The translations under genes and the position numbers were made by a program. Positions 51,219 through 63,230 of a stretch of 64,000 nucleotides of DNA are shown here, in pieces. Source of the DNA: Diplonema papillatum (Eukaryota; Euglenozoa; Diplonemea; Diplonemida; Diplonemidae); NCBI GenBank assembly GCA_030068145.1, contig JAPJBO010000196.1, positions 62,001 through 126,000 of the forward strand, written 5' to 3'. The notes under the pieces were generated by a model that saw only the letters and a program-made list of their open reading frames with translations, was not told where the DNA came from and searched no databases. Within the stretch, counting starts at the first letter, position 1. Each line of letters opens with the position of its first letter.

Positions 51219-51775
51219 CGACCTCAGTGTTGCAAGCACCACGCGCTCTTTAACCCCAATAAACGCAGCCCCCGGTTGCGTCCACCCGGCGCGACGCAAA
51301 CGCGAAGAAACGAGCGAGGAGTCATCCAACGATGGCTCCGGCCGGGAGGCCACATCGACACCCGCTCGTAGGCCGCCCCCGCGGCGGCGGAACAGACGCG
51401 TTCCATCTGCTGTAACGTAGACACGGAGTGTGCATAGTGCGTTGCTCAGGGTAGTCGAAGGCCTGACAATAAACCTTTCCCCCGGATTGTGGGATTGCCG
51501 TCGGTATCGCGCTCTATTGACTTGTGCTCTCGAAAAGCGGGGCTTCGTTCAATAAACAAAGCTGCGCGGTTCAACCGAGCGAGACTGACCCTTATGCGCT
51601 TGCTTGAAAGTTTCTTCTCTGCGCCTCCATGTGGGGACCCCTGAAGAGCATCAAACAGGCGAATGCGTCGACGTCAGGATGGGAAGAAAGCAGACCGTTG
51701 CTGAATACGGCACACCACGCGTGACGATGGCCAGCGCCACTGCGATGAGCCGGTCCGTCCCTATCTCTTGAACCT

Positions 51776-51925
51776 GCATCGAAGTGCCTGCCGCTGTTAA
51801 TCACAGTGAATCACGGTCCACCACGGTCTATCAGGTCCATCCCTAGTCCCTAGAGCTGCATTGAATTGCCCGGTGCTGTATTATTCGGTCTATCACGAGG
51901 GGATGGACCGGCTCATGCGAGTTTC
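51776..51925 (+). repeat. Dispersed repeat, copy of 11098-11235
   Basis: Shares the CGGTCTATCAGGTCCATCCC segment and the GGACCGGCT end. Confidence 0.6.
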
Positions 51926-52317
51926 CAGTCCATTGCGACCATAGACAAAGCAGCCCTCGCGTGTCCCCTCCTCAACTGCCCCCTTGCCCGCACTACCTCG
52001 ACGGCTCTCTTGTACCTAAGCCAGACGACAAATGCCAAATCAAAAGAAGCATCATGCCATTCTAGCGCAGCTGTCATCAGTCGATTGTCTCCTACGCCAC
52101 GCCAAAAGAACGGACACCTGCTGTCGTTGGGGGAAAAGAACACAACAAAAGAAAAGCAAAAATATTGCCGCCACAAGCAACAAGGGGCAGGAAACACAAA
52201 AAAAAAAAACCGTTCGCAAATGTGCAGAGAACCTACGCGTGCTGTCATCCTCCTCCACTACTAGCGCCTTTCCTCTTTTTAGCTCGTTTGCCGAGCTTTT
52301 CCAGGCTTGACTTGTCA

Positions 52318-52528
52318 CCTCTCCCCTCCAGCAATAGCTGTGTCGCTACGAACAGCCGCCTGGCAAACCAGACCCCGCTGTCCTGTCTGCAGACACTCAG
52401 GTTCCGCGCTCTCATTGATGACGGTCCGCCTTATGTGTCCGTGACTGAAGAAAGGACCGAAGCACGGCGCAGACGGGACCGTTTGGCGCATAATCATTCC
52501 AAGCATGTTCTTGCAGTCCTCCCCCCTC
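52318..52528 (+). repeat. Dispersed repeat family 1
   Basis: Has CACTCAGGTTCCGCGCTC, GGTCCGCCTTATGTGTCCGT and CATTCCAAGCATGTTCTTGC. Confidence 0.7.
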
Positions 52529-52976
52529 CAAAGCTCCCCCAAACGATGCCTCTATCCTCATATGCTCAGCTCCGACGAGGCCTCGGTAACGTGCACACAG
52601 AACCTCCCAACCATAACTCACTTCGGGGACCGTATTGCATGCCTGTGCAAGCTTGCGTGCAAAGGTTCACGATTTCGGTCCGGAGCAGATCGAGCACGTG
52701 TTGCTCTCACGAATGCGCGGAAAAGTCAAAATTGTCTGCGTTTTCTATGCTGTGGGACAAAGGATCGAATGGCGCAACGCAAAAGACTGCGTTATCATAC
52801 ACGTGAGCGGCAGCGCACCCACAAACCGGCGCGGGTAATGGATGTTCCGATGCCTTTACCGTGTCCTCGATCACGAGCCAGCAGCGCTAATACCACGGAG
52901 TAACTCGAACCACCCCACTCTCCGTGGAAACACCGCACTCGAGCACAGTTGTCATTCACAGTTTCTTTTATACCAA

Positions 52977-53140
52977 ACATGAAATGTTGGAGGAAATGAG
53001 AAGTTCGTCGCCGCAAACCGTGGCGTTTTCACTTGCGTCCTGAATCCAGCTTTACGTAAAACCGATCAGGCACTGCGTTCAACGAAAACGACTCTCTCTT
53101 CCCATCATCAGCACCATTAGTTTTGTAACGAGCTCTTATT
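52977..53140 (+). repeat. Dispersed ~170-bp repeat, copy at 55703-55895
   Basis: Both share GCAAACCGTGG, GCGTCCTGAATCC, GATCAGGCAC, GCGTTCAACGAAAACGACTC and CTTCCCATCATCA in order. No coding content. Confidence 0.7.
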
Positions 53141-53448
53141 TCCCCCTTTCTCGTTCTTGTCTGGCCATGCAATGCTGGGAGAAATCACCCCAAACCCCGG
53201 TGTTCCACCCCCTGCACAACACACCCTACAAACTCCGAAAACAAGAGCAGAAATGCTGGTCAACTACTGCGAACTACTGCGGGACCTACCAATCATTCAG
53301 CTGCCTAATAATTACATGCTTCGAACATGAACCGGGCTACGTCACGTGACATGAGTCCCGCAAGGGTTTTAGTTGGAGGCCCTTTACCGGGTTTCAAAAC
53401 CGGGTTTAGAAAGAGTAATATGAAAACAGGAATTGCCAGCCGGAACCG

Positions 53449-53455
53449 GTGTGTG

Positions 53456-53497
<42 letters not shown>

Positions 53498-53790
53498 GGA
53501 CGCCACAAGCCCAACCGAAGCGGAGCCGCGAAGACGAGCAGGCTAAGGAGTCGAGATCTCGGCCGCGGAAACAACCTGCGAGGGAGAAAATGAAGTGCGC
53601 CGAAACATCTGATTCCTCGTCATCAAACTGCACATCGGACGTGAAGCGCGCACCGGAGACAAACAGTACGCTGGGCAAGAAGCGACCGAAGCATGACACG
53701 ACGCGTGCAAAGAGGTAGTCTGTAGCGGCTTGTGCAGTCTAGCGACACAGATTGTTGCTGCATAACAAGTTCAAACTACTACTACTACAC
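53449..53790 (+). pseudogene. Retroelement 3' end with basic C-terminus and ACT tail
   Basis: A frame from 53449 to 53718 encodes a Leu run (from the ACT microsatellite) then PKRSREDEQAKESRSRPRK and ends KRAPETN...KKRPKHDTTRAKR. That ending matches 57314-57427 (KRAPERDDQ...KRRKNDTSRTKR). Downstream DNA is also similar (ACAGATTGTTGCTGCAT against ACAGATTATTTGCATTC) and finishes with CAAACTACTACTACTAC, a simple-sequence tail as in some LINEs. Probably two copies of one element's 3' end. Confidence 0.4.
53457..53497. repeat. ACT trinucleotide microsatellite
   Basis: About 13 ACT units; gives polyTyr, polyLeu or polyThr frames that are not evidence for genes. Confidence 0.95.
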
Positions 53791-54639
53791 TGCACTACAA
53801 CTCGCAGCCAGGGTTGGGGATCCACAAAGTCATGACGGCGGTCACGCAGCTTGGCAGCTTTGGGTTTGCACGAAGGGAGAGAGCATGCATGCGCGGCTTT
53901 CGGACACCTCAAAGCTGAACAAGAAGAACATGCCACGGCCGAGCAGAAGAGTTGTGCAAATGGATCCGATGGCAAAACCCGCCGGGTACAGAGCAAACGA
54001 AAAAAAAACTTGTAGCTGATCCCCCTGGCCCTACCAGCGGGGGGGTGCCAAGGACACTCCTGAATCTCGTGAGCAACACCGTTGGCGGAACGAGGCGCCC
54101 ACCTATCTGGGATATGGGAAGCTCGTTCCCATTTAAGTATGCCTGTCGCTCGTTTCTGTCGAGTGCGAGCGGGTGTTCAGCCGCCTCGAGCGGCTGAGCA
54201 CTCAGTCGTGTGTGCTGTATTTACTTTAGCGGATGCACACTGCCGGCATGCCAAATCCGGACAGACGTACTGCCTAGTCCGACTGACATGCAATTCTCAG
54301 CAAAGAGGAAGGGAATGCTGTACACCTGCCCCTGCCATGCTCCCATCGGTTGCGAGAGCAGTTGGGTTCATCGTGTCTCAGAGGGCAGGCGTTTTTACCG
54401 AGGTATAGAAGACCCCCGCTGCAAAAAAAGCAACGCAACAAGAGACCCCCTCACCACGAAGCAACCAACACACAATACCGTTTTTATTTCTGCAGCAGTG
54501 CTGTCCTCGCCCCCCTTCCCACCCTCTGTCTTTCTTCCTCCGCACACTACCTCCCCAGCTCTCCGTTGAAACGGGAGCTCCTCAGTACCTACTAATCGAA
54601 CGCTCGATCTTAACGAACCACCAAACCGTTTCTTTTTTG

Positions 54640-54775
54640 TATAAGCACCTGCTTTGTAGGAAATGCTTGAGGAGACTGCCAGTTGCGATAGATCAAAAGG
54701 AGGTAAATGTGCTGTAGCCCACACGAAACACAGGTAAAGCTGGGTTTAGTGGCGGGCGTAAGCGTTCAGCAAATC
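54640..54775 (+). repeat. Dispersed repeat (CACACGAAACACAGG family)
   Basis: Forward copy of the sequence at 12033-12190. Confidence 0.6.
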
Positions 54776-55702
54776 GGCACGTACCTTGCAGGATCCTCTA
54801 ATGACTCGTTGCATCCATTGCGCAGCCAGCCATGCTGCTTTATCGTGCAGGAGGGAGGGTGTGGTTCCTGTGTCATGGTGTGGTGTACCCGTGGTACTTG
54901 CTGGTAGTAGGTAGCTGCCAGCTCAGTGCACATAGAGAGCTTGCCACGTCCCCGGGTGAGATGTTCCGCCTGCGCAAAGACGCGCAGCTATCACCGCAAG
55001 ATGAAAACAGGCTCGCACAGGTGGGCTGATCCAGCAGGCTTTGCAAAACTCAGCAAGGTGAGCAGTCTTCACAAACGAACAACTGACCCTGACGGCTCGC
55101 CGGCGGGTGTGCAGGGATATCTGCAACAGCGAGTTTATTGGCATGGCTGAAAGCCCGCCGGGACAGAGGCTAACGCCCCTAATCCTACCCAGCCACCGTG
55201 TCTGCATCTGCCTGTCAGGTTGTTTGCTCTTTTCTCTTTTGAAAAAGTGGACCGATGCCTCTCATCTCACCTTTCAGGTACGGCCGCGTGCGTGCTCTTG
55301 CCGAGACGCTGACGCAATGCGTGTCACAGCCCTTGGGTGGTATTGGCAAGGAGTTTCACAGGACACTCGAGCTCCTGCCTGCCTCGTGTGGTTGGATCCT
55401 CCGGCAGAGTCGACCGATGCCTCTCGTCTCACCTTGCAGGTGCCGCTGTGTCGTGCTTGCTCTTGCCGGCACGGTACCTCCCACAACCGTTGGGTGGTCT
55501 TGAGGATCACCGTCCACTCGCACTCCTGCCTGCCTCACGGGGTAGCTTCCCCCCTCGCCGGCTTCGCACCAGCGAGCCAGGAAGACGCACAACCCAGGCA
55601 CCCGCGCCACAGCGGCTTCGCGATGTGGAGTGCTGCCATTGGGCACCGAGCTGCGGCCCTTCTCTCCGCGTTTCCTTTTTTTTTTTTTTTTTTTGCCAAG
55701 CA

Positions 55703-55895
55703 TTGAAACACGAAGTGTTGGGGGGAACGAGAAGCTCGTCACCCGCAAACCGTGGGCGTTTCCACTAGCGTCCTGAATCCGGCCCTACGAAGTAAAAACG
55801 ATCAGGCACCGCGTTCAACGAAAACGACTCTCTTCCCATCATCACCATCATCGTTGGGTTTGTATCAGCCGCGGGGGTGCGAGTGAGCGAGCTCT
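55703..55895 (+). repeat. Dispersed ~170-bp repeat, copy of 52977-53140
   Basis: Same landmarks as the partner; slightly longer, ending GAGCGAGCTCTTG. Confidence 0.7.
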
Positions 55896-56819
55896 TGTTT
55901 TGCTACATTTTGCCGCCGACCCCGCAACCCGGGCCCGCCTCTTTTGTCTCGCCGGCCGGAAACTTGCGCCATCCGTCCGAACGGACAGTCAGGACCCTGG
56001 CGTTCCGTTGGAACAAACCTTACGCAAACCCCCCCGAAGCGCACCAACGCGGCATCCTGTTCACCCTGCACCTGCTTTCCTATCCTCGCGCGGGTGATTG
56101 AGCGAGGGCCTGCAGGTTTCCCTTTTCTTTTTTACATAAGCGCCTGGCTTAGCGCCAGCTTGGAAGGAAATGCTCGACGAAGCTGCGTGACAACGGACCG
56201 AAGGGAGTTCCAGTGCTGTTTCTACCGTATATGTGTTGAACGGACGTGCGGTCATGCGGGTCTACCCCTACACGACAAGACACACGAACACAACAGGGGA
56301 AAAGGTGCGTGAAACAAATCAAGTTGTGTTTGTACTGTATTTGTCCCTTCTACCCCTATCTTCCTCATTCGGAGTCGAAGCAGCGACGTCGAGTATTTCT
56401 TTCCTTCTTTTCACAAACAAACGAACCTACGCTGGTGTGGTCGGTGGGCCAGTTCCCCGTAGTTCCCCCGTAGTTCAACATGGGGGGGGGGTGTCTTTTT
56501 TTTTTTCGTTTCTTGTTTTTTTGCTGAGTGCTTCAGGGATGCAGCCGTGGGTCCTGGAGAGCATTTCTAAGCTACTTTGCACTTTTTCGTCACAAAATAA
56601 GGACAATTTCGGGTACTTCGAGCGTATCAAGATCAAAGACCCCAGGAGACAAGCCACCTGGTCCAGGCCAAAATCGGTGAATTTCGGGGGGTAATTCCTT
56701 TGTGGCGACCACTTTCTGCAGTCGGCCCTGGCGAAGGTGGGGCGGAAGAGCTACAAAGGTGCAGTATTACGGCCCCAACTTGCGCAGAGCGGCCGTGCCC
56801 CGAAGAGGAAGGAATAGGA

Positions 56820-57427
56820 TGAGAAGGAAGGACAGGGTGACGTCTCGATGGCAGAGCTCGCCGTCGACTTTGACGTGTGCACCAAACTAGATCTTCCGGG
56901 CAGTGCCGTAGCGACGACGGACGGGACACCGTTGACCATGCGAGGGTACTCGCAAAACTTTTAAAAACCGTCGGGGATGCGCTGGAGCGAAACGGCGACG
57001 GACCGCTTCTGCCAGACAGGACTGGAGAAGATAGGGTCGCTGAGAACGGTGGGAGCCCCGCCGTGCCTCACGGGGTACGAGACGAGGCCGATCTTCCGTG
57101 GTGGTACGGAGACGATGGAAGTGCTCGAGACACAGTTGACGACGGCACGAGTTCAGCTACGAGGCGTGGGGTATGGATCTGTTCCCTACGTGTGGTGGTG
57201 GAAGGGCAGAGCGTGAGGCGAGATGGGCGGTGTTCAACGCTACGGAACACGAAGTGGAGTGAGCGGGTGTGCCACGAGCACCAGAAAGTGAAGTGCGGCG
57301 TGTACAGCAACCGATGAACCTGGACGAGCAATCGAAGAAGAAGCGAGGCACCAAACGCGCGCCTGAGCGCGACGATCAAGTCGAGCTAAAGAGGCGAAAG
57401 AATGACACATCACGTACGAAGAGATAA
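56820..57427 (+). pseudogene. Decayed relative of the Cys/His retroelement ORF
   Basis: Read across frames, the DNA encodes GDVSMAELAVDFDVCTKLDL, clearly related to GDVASVDLAVDFELYSGLDV of the 2280 ORF. A stop follows at 56962-56964, then LLKTVGDALERNG and, in another frame, a Gly/Pro-rich GYETRP motif matching LEPRP. Farther on is CHEHQKVKCGVY, a module with its last Cys replaced by Tyr, and a basic end ND-TSRTKR at 57427. At least two frameshifts make it non-functional. Confidence 0.5.
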
Positions 57428-57813
57428 CCGCGACACCGCAAATCGCCACAGATTATTTGCATTCTAAACCAAACTATCAGAGGCAACTGAGGTGCAAGGT
57501 TGATAACCAGAATGACAGTCAATGGCCATGCTGAAGGCAAGGTTGCGTTGCAGGAGGAGAAACTGGTGCTTGGCCGAGGATAAGATGGCTATGGCGGCAG
57601 GGGCAGAACAGAGAGACAGCGAGTCCTTCTTGTGGGGTAGTCACGCCTTAGCAGTCCCAGGACCTCCGCCCACTTGCATACAGCCGTCGACTGGCCTTTC
57701 CCAAGAGGACGAGTTGGAATGCAGGTACCACCAGAGATCGTAGAGCAGTTTGCCGACAACAACATTAGCCTCGAATGGCATGCTTCGGGTGAGGGCATGC
57801 AGTTTATCAAGAA

Positions 57814-57983
57814 GTAACTTCTTATCAGCTTCCCTTCCATGCAGACAGTAACTTCTTATCAGCTTCCCTTCCATGCAGACAGTAACTTCTTATCAGCTTC
57901 CCTTCCATGCAGACAGTGACTTCTTATCAGATTCCCTTCCATGCAGACAGTAACTTCTTATCAGCTTCCCTTCCATGCAGACA
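57814..57983 (+). repeat. 34-bp minisatellite, five copies
   Basis: Five 34-bp units (GTAACTTCTTATCAGCTTCC...CAGACA) with one or two substitutions. Confidence 0.95.
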
Positions 57984-60520
57984 AGTTGGACTCAAGCACA
58001 TATTTTCGTCTATCACCGGACTCTTGATTGCGTGCTGCCAATTTTATCTGTGGGCTGTCCAAGATATTCTGCAGATCTCGATCGGTCAGGCCTCTGCCAT
58101 TAACGCGATTATTTTCAAGGACCAGTGCAAGCACGCAATGGTGGCAACTGCTTTTCCTACAGTCCTCTTGGGGAACGTTGAAGGGGGCCCGGTAGCGAGC
58201 TTTACTTAGGTTCCTGCAAGCGTGAGCCAACCGACTTCTGCGAGTCCTGCGATAGCGTTCGAGTCTACTTTCTAACGAATCCTTCATGCCACGGCGTCAC
58301 GAAAGCACCACCCCCGACACCCCGAAGGCTCCATTTTTCAAAAGGCTTGGCCCTTCTGTTGAAAGCCCAAGCAAGAGGAACCGTTTTGCTCACTCCTAAG
58401 CTCCCGGTTTGGCGCCGGTGCGTGGCGTTTGAAAAAATCCACTACAAAAAAAAAAAAGACACCCCAAGGTCAGTTCCCCGTAGTTCCCCCGTAGTTCCCC
58501 CTGGCTATACCGACCACACCATACGCATTTCTTTTTTTTTTTGTATGCTAATCGTGCAGAGAATAGTTGGCTAGACTGCTTGAGTTTGTGCTAACCACGA
58601 TGTGGGGAGTCGGGAAAACCTACCATAGCCTAAAAAAGCAGGACCGACCCCGTTCGTGAGAAAAGGCGGAATACGAACACCTTCTTGTTTCCATCTGTCG
58701 TTGCCAAGAGCTGCGACTCAAATATTCTGGTCAGAACAGCAACCTCAGCTACTCTCCCAGCAGCGATCAAACAGCGCCCGCCACACACGCAGACAGGTAC
58801 GCGTGAGTGGCGCCGCCACCCCTTGCCAGCTGCAGATTGTCCTCTCACGGGTCTCATGCCCTGATAATGCGACTGTCGCTCAGTGTTGGGTGCAGCACAG
58901 AAACATCGACGGACCACTCTGGGCGTTATGCAAAAAGCGAAGAAAAGAAAGCAACGAAGGGAACCACCTCACCCGATAAAAAAACAACGACAAGCGGACA
59001 GCGTGAGCGAAGCCGTCGTTTGAATATATAGCGCCCCCTGGGCTGCGTTAGACATGGCCCCCTTGCCTGCAAGTCCGCACAGCTCAGGTAGGCGTCAAGC
59101 TTGCTCCCGTTGAGAGGGGTTCTTTCGAGGTCTCGGTATGTTTGGCCGCGGACACGTCTCTACACCCCGGTGAAAAAAAAGTGGGAGACGGTGCATCTGT
59201 GCGCTGCGGCCGGCGACAGATAGAAGCCAAAAAAAGAACACGAAACCGAAAAAGAAAAAAACAACGAAACACGACGTCTTCTTCGCGTCTGGTCCGCCGC
59301 TGTGCTTGCAACACAGCAACAACGCGTGTGCCTTTTGCGCCCCCCGCGTGCTCGCTGTGAGTAAGATCCCCCAGACACCACTTCCGAATGAATAGCGAGA
59401 CTGTATATCCTGGTAACTACTGTTTGCAGATACTATACCTCTGGATCCGCTCAGACAAACGCTTGCTTATGGTACGTCGGTGGTCGACCCGTATTCATAG
59501 TATGAATACGACCCACTATTATGGTGAACGCGTAGGCGTGTTCATCCTGAAGAGAGTACTTGTAAAGCACCATCACCGCCGTTCATCGAACACAGGTTTC
59601 GATGCGAGCGGGTTATCCCAGCCGACCAGCAGATCCTGGGCGTGCAGACATGCAATCAACAGGCCTACACGCGGTCGGTGCACGAACGCTAGCAGCAGGA
59701 TTGGCAAATCCTGCTGGCAGTCTGCTTTCAGCTGTGTGCAGGGAATGCATGCACACCATGGCTGTGACTGCACTACATTGACCGGCCAGTTACTGGATTG
59801 TAAAGGTCGCTCAACGAGCAGTACAACTTCTTTAGTTGCCCGATCAAGAATTGGCCGTTCGACGGCCTTGACGCCCACGGACTACACAAAAGGTCTACTC
59901 AGACGCATTTGCCGTGTGGACCGTACCCCCAACCTCCTCCTTGCTTTCTCCCGTCGTTTCTCCACTCATGATCGGCGTTCCAACCATATTCCCCGAGCTC
60001 CATTTTGTTATCGTTCGACGCAACAACCCGCAGAGTGGTGATGCCAGTTGCCGAACACGGGGGGGCGAACCTGTACAGGCAGAGTTCCGCGATCGGTGCC
60101 ACGGGAATGGCGGGAAAAACCCCCACGTTTACGTTAGAAAGTGAAGGCTGTGATGGATCCCAACCAAAACCGAAACAAACTGGTTTCTTCGCTTCAGACG
60201 GTCCACCCAGCGAACGTAACCGCACCTCTCTCTTGTCTCTATTGAGCGGACTCGGGGTGAGGTGCATTTTTTGAAAACCGAAAATCCTGTGCCCTCCAAT
60301 TCCGCATGTGACCGACGACGAAATACAGGACGTCAAGATGTGTGGCGTCACGGTACCGCATCTACATACGCAGCTGTCGGGAAAGGTGCAGGTGGGGAGA
60401 AGCCCTGGGACTGCTAAGGCGCGCCGTCCCTCTCATGGTGCCCCGGATTTAGCATGGCCCACCCGACGGGGATGATTTAGGCTCCCCGCGTTCAGTCGAA
60501 ATTAGCCGCATCCTCCACTG
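57984..60520. other. Gene-poor stretch
   Basis: Short frames only. A coding-like piece at 60296-60400 (PPIPHVTDDEIQDVKMCG) looks like part of a decayed gene or element. A 217-codon frame at 59388-60041 has no domain character. Confidence 0.35.
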
Positions 60521-60532
60521 GTGGCGTTGCTC

Positions 60533-60545
60533 CGCTATAAATTGT
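60533..60545 (+). promoter_or_regulatory. TATA-like box of the SAP gene
   Basis: CGCTATAAATTG lies about 380 bp before the start codon. The distance would fit if the 5' UTR contains an intron: a donor-like GA|GTAAGT at 60671 and an acceptor-like CCGCAG|GTGC ending at 60860 are present. Confidence 0.35.
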
Positions 60546-60920
60546 CAGCCGCACTCATTCAAGATCCATTGACCAAACACCATCCAATTTCATCAAACCT
60601 TGCGATTCAGCTCCAGAAGATATGCGACGCTCGTTCTCGGACCCAGAATTCCAAACAGAGCATCGATCGAGTAAGTGATCTTTGCACCGCCACATTCTCA
60701 TTCAACCCGGTTCGACTCGATCGCTAATGGTCATCCCTCAAGTTCCGGCCCCGCACACGCACACGCGCGAAAAACCAAGCATCCGTGCAACACGCACTGG
60801 CCCCTCGTTTTTTTGTGCTTCGAAACCGAGCGCACGGCAACGCACCCCACGAAACCGCAGGTGCACCCTTACCACACCACACCCCCGCCCGCATCACCCG
60901 CTGACGAACCCCGAACCAAA

Positions 60921-63230
60921 ATGCCCGTGCCCCCGTCAACGCCGCAGGTCCGCATCGCGGCGGCGCCCGACTTCCACACCGGCAGCAACACGCAGCCGCG
61001 CGTGGCCCGGCGCAGCTTCATGCCGGGATCGACGCTGGTGACGGCGGAGTCGCCCGGCATGCCGCTGTCCGCGCGGAAGAGCATCGCGCCTAGGCAATCG
61101 ATGGCCCCTAGGGGCGTCGGGCTGCCGATCGGGCCGCAGGTCGTGAACATGACGGAGTACAGCGCGAAGGTGGCTGAAGCCAACAGGCTGAAGCTGCAGC
61201 TGGACACGGCGAACGAAAAGCTCGAAGAGGAGCGGTCGTGCCGGCAGCGGAAAGAGGACGAGGCGGTCAACCTCGCGAAGAAGCTGAACGAGGTGGAATC
61301 CCGCATCGGGAGGTACCAGCGGGAGGCCGGCCGGAGCGAGCGCCGGGTGAAGAGGGAGGAGGACATGAAGATCCGCGGCGAACAGGAGCTGAAGCACTCC
61401 ATCGACGAGCTGCAGCACGCGCTCGGCGACGTGCAGTGCGACAAGGCCGAGATGGCCGCGAAGATAGCGACCCTCAAGGAGAAGTTCTCCGCGACCGAGT
61501 CGGAGCTGATCCGCGCCAAGACCGGGCAAGCGAGCCTGCAGCAGGAGACGGACGACCTGCACGCCGCCAACGAGCAGCTCGAAGTCCGGCACCACTCGCT
61601 CGAAACCGAGAACTCGGAGCTCAAAATCAAGCTGAGCCGCCTGGAGGGCGAGCTCGAAGCCACGCGCGCGACGCTTGCCGACGAGCGCAAGGAGGCGGAA
61701 AGCCACCTCCACTCGCTCATGGAAAAGCACGCGCGGGAGATCGACGACAAGTCCGACGAGCTCGACTCCGTCGAGGCCGCCGCAAAGGCGGCGCAGCGCG
61801 AAGCCTCGGCGAAGATCGCCGGCCTCAATGCAGCCAACGAGGAGCTGACGGTCGAACGGGAGAAGGTCATGCGCGCGTTGGACGAAGTGACCGTCGACAG
61901 GGACAACGCGAAGGAAGAGGTCGCCCGCCTCGCAAAGGCAGGCGGCGAGATGTCGGCGGAGGGGAAGAAGCTCGCGAAGAAGCTGCTCGACGCCGAAAAA
62001 GAGGCCGACGCCCTGACCCACGCCGCCATCGAAAAGGATTCGGCGGCGGCGCAGCGCGCCGAGCAGTTCGTGCGGGAGCGCAAGGACGCGCACTCGCAGA
62101 CCGAACGGCTCCGGAGGGAGCTGCTTGCGACCAAGCAGCAGCTGGCGGACGTGAGCTCGACCTTGCGGCTGAAGGAAGACGAGGTCGCCGAAGCCGAGCG
62201 CAACGGCGCCGCGCATCTCTCCGAGATCGAGGAGCTGACGGGGGAAGTCGCGAAGCTGCGCGATTCGCTGGACCGCACGCGGTCGACCGACGCCCAGTCG
62301 ATGAAGGAAGTGCACGACCGCAACGCGTCGCTCAAAAACAGCACCGAGGTGCTGCAGGACACGGTGCGGGACTACAAGCGGAAGCTGTCGAAGGCGGAGA
62401 AAGAGAACGCGAAGCTCCGGGCGGAGGTCGCCGCCGCCAACGACCGGGTTGAGCAGCTCTCGAACGACAACGACAAACTCGAGGACCAGTGCGCGGACAT
62501 CGACTACAAGCTGCGGCTGGAGGAGCACAACGCGAAGAAGGCCCGCCTCATCTCGGAGAAGCTGAGGGAGAAGCTCGAGCAGCGGGACGGCGAGATCCGC
62601 TCGCTGAAGACGTCGAAGAAGAGCCTCGTCGCGACCGCCAACGAGCGGATCGACCGCATGAACGAGGAGACGAAGCGCCTCGAAACCGTCGCGAACCAGT
62701 ACAGAGCCGAGTACGAGCTGCTCAAGGCGCGCTTGGCGAGGTACAGAAAGGTGCGGGGCATCGAGAGCTTCCCGATCGCCACCGAAGAACCGGCTGTTGA
62801 CGCCCCGCAAGCTGCGGACAACGCGGGCGGAGACGGCGACATCCGGGAGGACGAAGTGTCGGAGGACTGCTTGGGCGAAGAAAAACGGTCTTCCTTCGAA
62901 GAAGCGATGCACCAGACCCAGCCGGGGGTTGCCGGGTTCGGCCGACGTTCTCTTCCCGTGAAGCGGTCGTTCACCGTCGCAAACGTTGACGACGAAGAAA
63001 TGAAGGGGGAAGACGCCGCAGACGATGCCGTTTCGGCTTCCGAGCACTCGTCCTCGCACCTCGTAGCTGCCGTGCACCATGCCGGCAACATGCCGCCTAC
63101 GATCCCCGCGGAAGACGAGCTTGAAGCGATGGACTTCAAGGCACTCAAGACCTTGGCTAAGGACCTCGGCCTCAAGCTGAACGGCGGAAAAAAAGAAATC
63201 ATCGCTCGCATCACGGAGTCTTCCGCGTGA
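60921..63230 (+). CDS. Long coiled-coil protein with C-terminal SAP-like motif
   Basis: 769 residues from MPVPPSTPQVRIAAAPDFHT. Residues 1-75 are Ser/Pro/Arg-rich, with repeated SIAPRQSMAPR-type pieces. About 78-610 is one nearly continuous coiled coil (heptads rich in Leu, Glu, Lys, Ala; SMC/myosin-like, but without ATPase or motor motifs). About 610-730 is acidic and disordered. Residues ~733-769 (LEAMDFKALKTLAKDLGLKL through KKEIIARI) fit the SAP helix-turn-helix, a DNA/RNA-binding motif of nuclear proteins. The frame is open upstream to 60675, but that part overlaps the likely 5' UTR and lacks an ATG, so 60921 is preferred. A structural nuclear protein is inferred. Confidence 0.8.
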   Translation: MPVPPSTPQVRIAAAPDFHTGSNTQPRVARRSFMPGSTLVTAESPGMPLSARKSIAPRQSMAPRGVGLPIGPQVVNMTEYSAKVAEANRLKLQLDTANEKLEEERSCRQRKEDEAVNLAKKLNEVESRIGRYQREAGRSERRVKREEDMKIRGEQELKHSIDELQHALGDVQCDKAEMAAKIATLKEKFSATESELIRAKTGQASLQQETDDLHAANEQLEVRHHSLETENSELKIKLSRLEGELEATRATLADERKEAESHLHSLMEKHAREIDDKSDELDSVEAAAKAAQREASAKIAGLNAANEELTVEREKVMRALDEVTVDRDNAKEEVARLAKAGGEMSAEGKKLAKKLLDAEKEADALTHAAIEKDSAAAQRAEQFVRERKDAHSQTERLRRELLATKQQLADVSSTLRLKEDEVAEAERNGAAHLSEIEELTGEVAKLRDSLDRTRSTDAQSMKEVHDRNASLKNSTEVLQDTVRDYKRKLSKAEKENAKLRAEVAAANDRVEQLSNDNDKLEDQCADIDYKLRLEEHNAKKARLISEKLREKLEQRDGEIRSLKTSKKSLVATANERIDRMNEETKRLETVANQYRAEYELLKARLARYRKVRGIESFPIATEEPAVDAPQAADNAGGDGDIREDEVSEDCLGEEKRSSFEEAMHQTQPGVAGFGRRSLPVKRSFTVANVDDEEMKGEDAADDAVSASEHSSSHLVAAVHHAGNMPPTIPAEDELEAMDFKALKTLAKDLGLKLNGGKKEIIARITESSA

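Larger units (their letters stand above)
53791..56819. other. Gene-poor, repeat-rich stretch
   Basis: Holds dispersed repeats at 54640-54775 and 55703-55895, an internal similarity between 55240 and 55500 (CTCATCTCACCTTTCAGGTA against CTCGTCTCACCTTGCAGGT), a poly-T run at 55677-55694 and CAGTTCCCCGTAGTTCCCCC at 56450, repeated at 58472. No supported gene. Confidence 0.4.

Noticed and set aside
53457..53497. PolyTyr and polyLeu proteins
   Set aside because: Frames through an ACT microsatellite.
59388..60041. 217-codon ORF as a gene
   Set aside because: Composition looks random, there is no recognisable motif and the opposite strand is equally open.
60936..63080. 714-codon minus-strand ORF opposite the coiled-coil gene
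   Set aside because: Antisense of a GC3-rich gene; no domain, and the plus frame has coiled-coil heptads and a SAP-like end.
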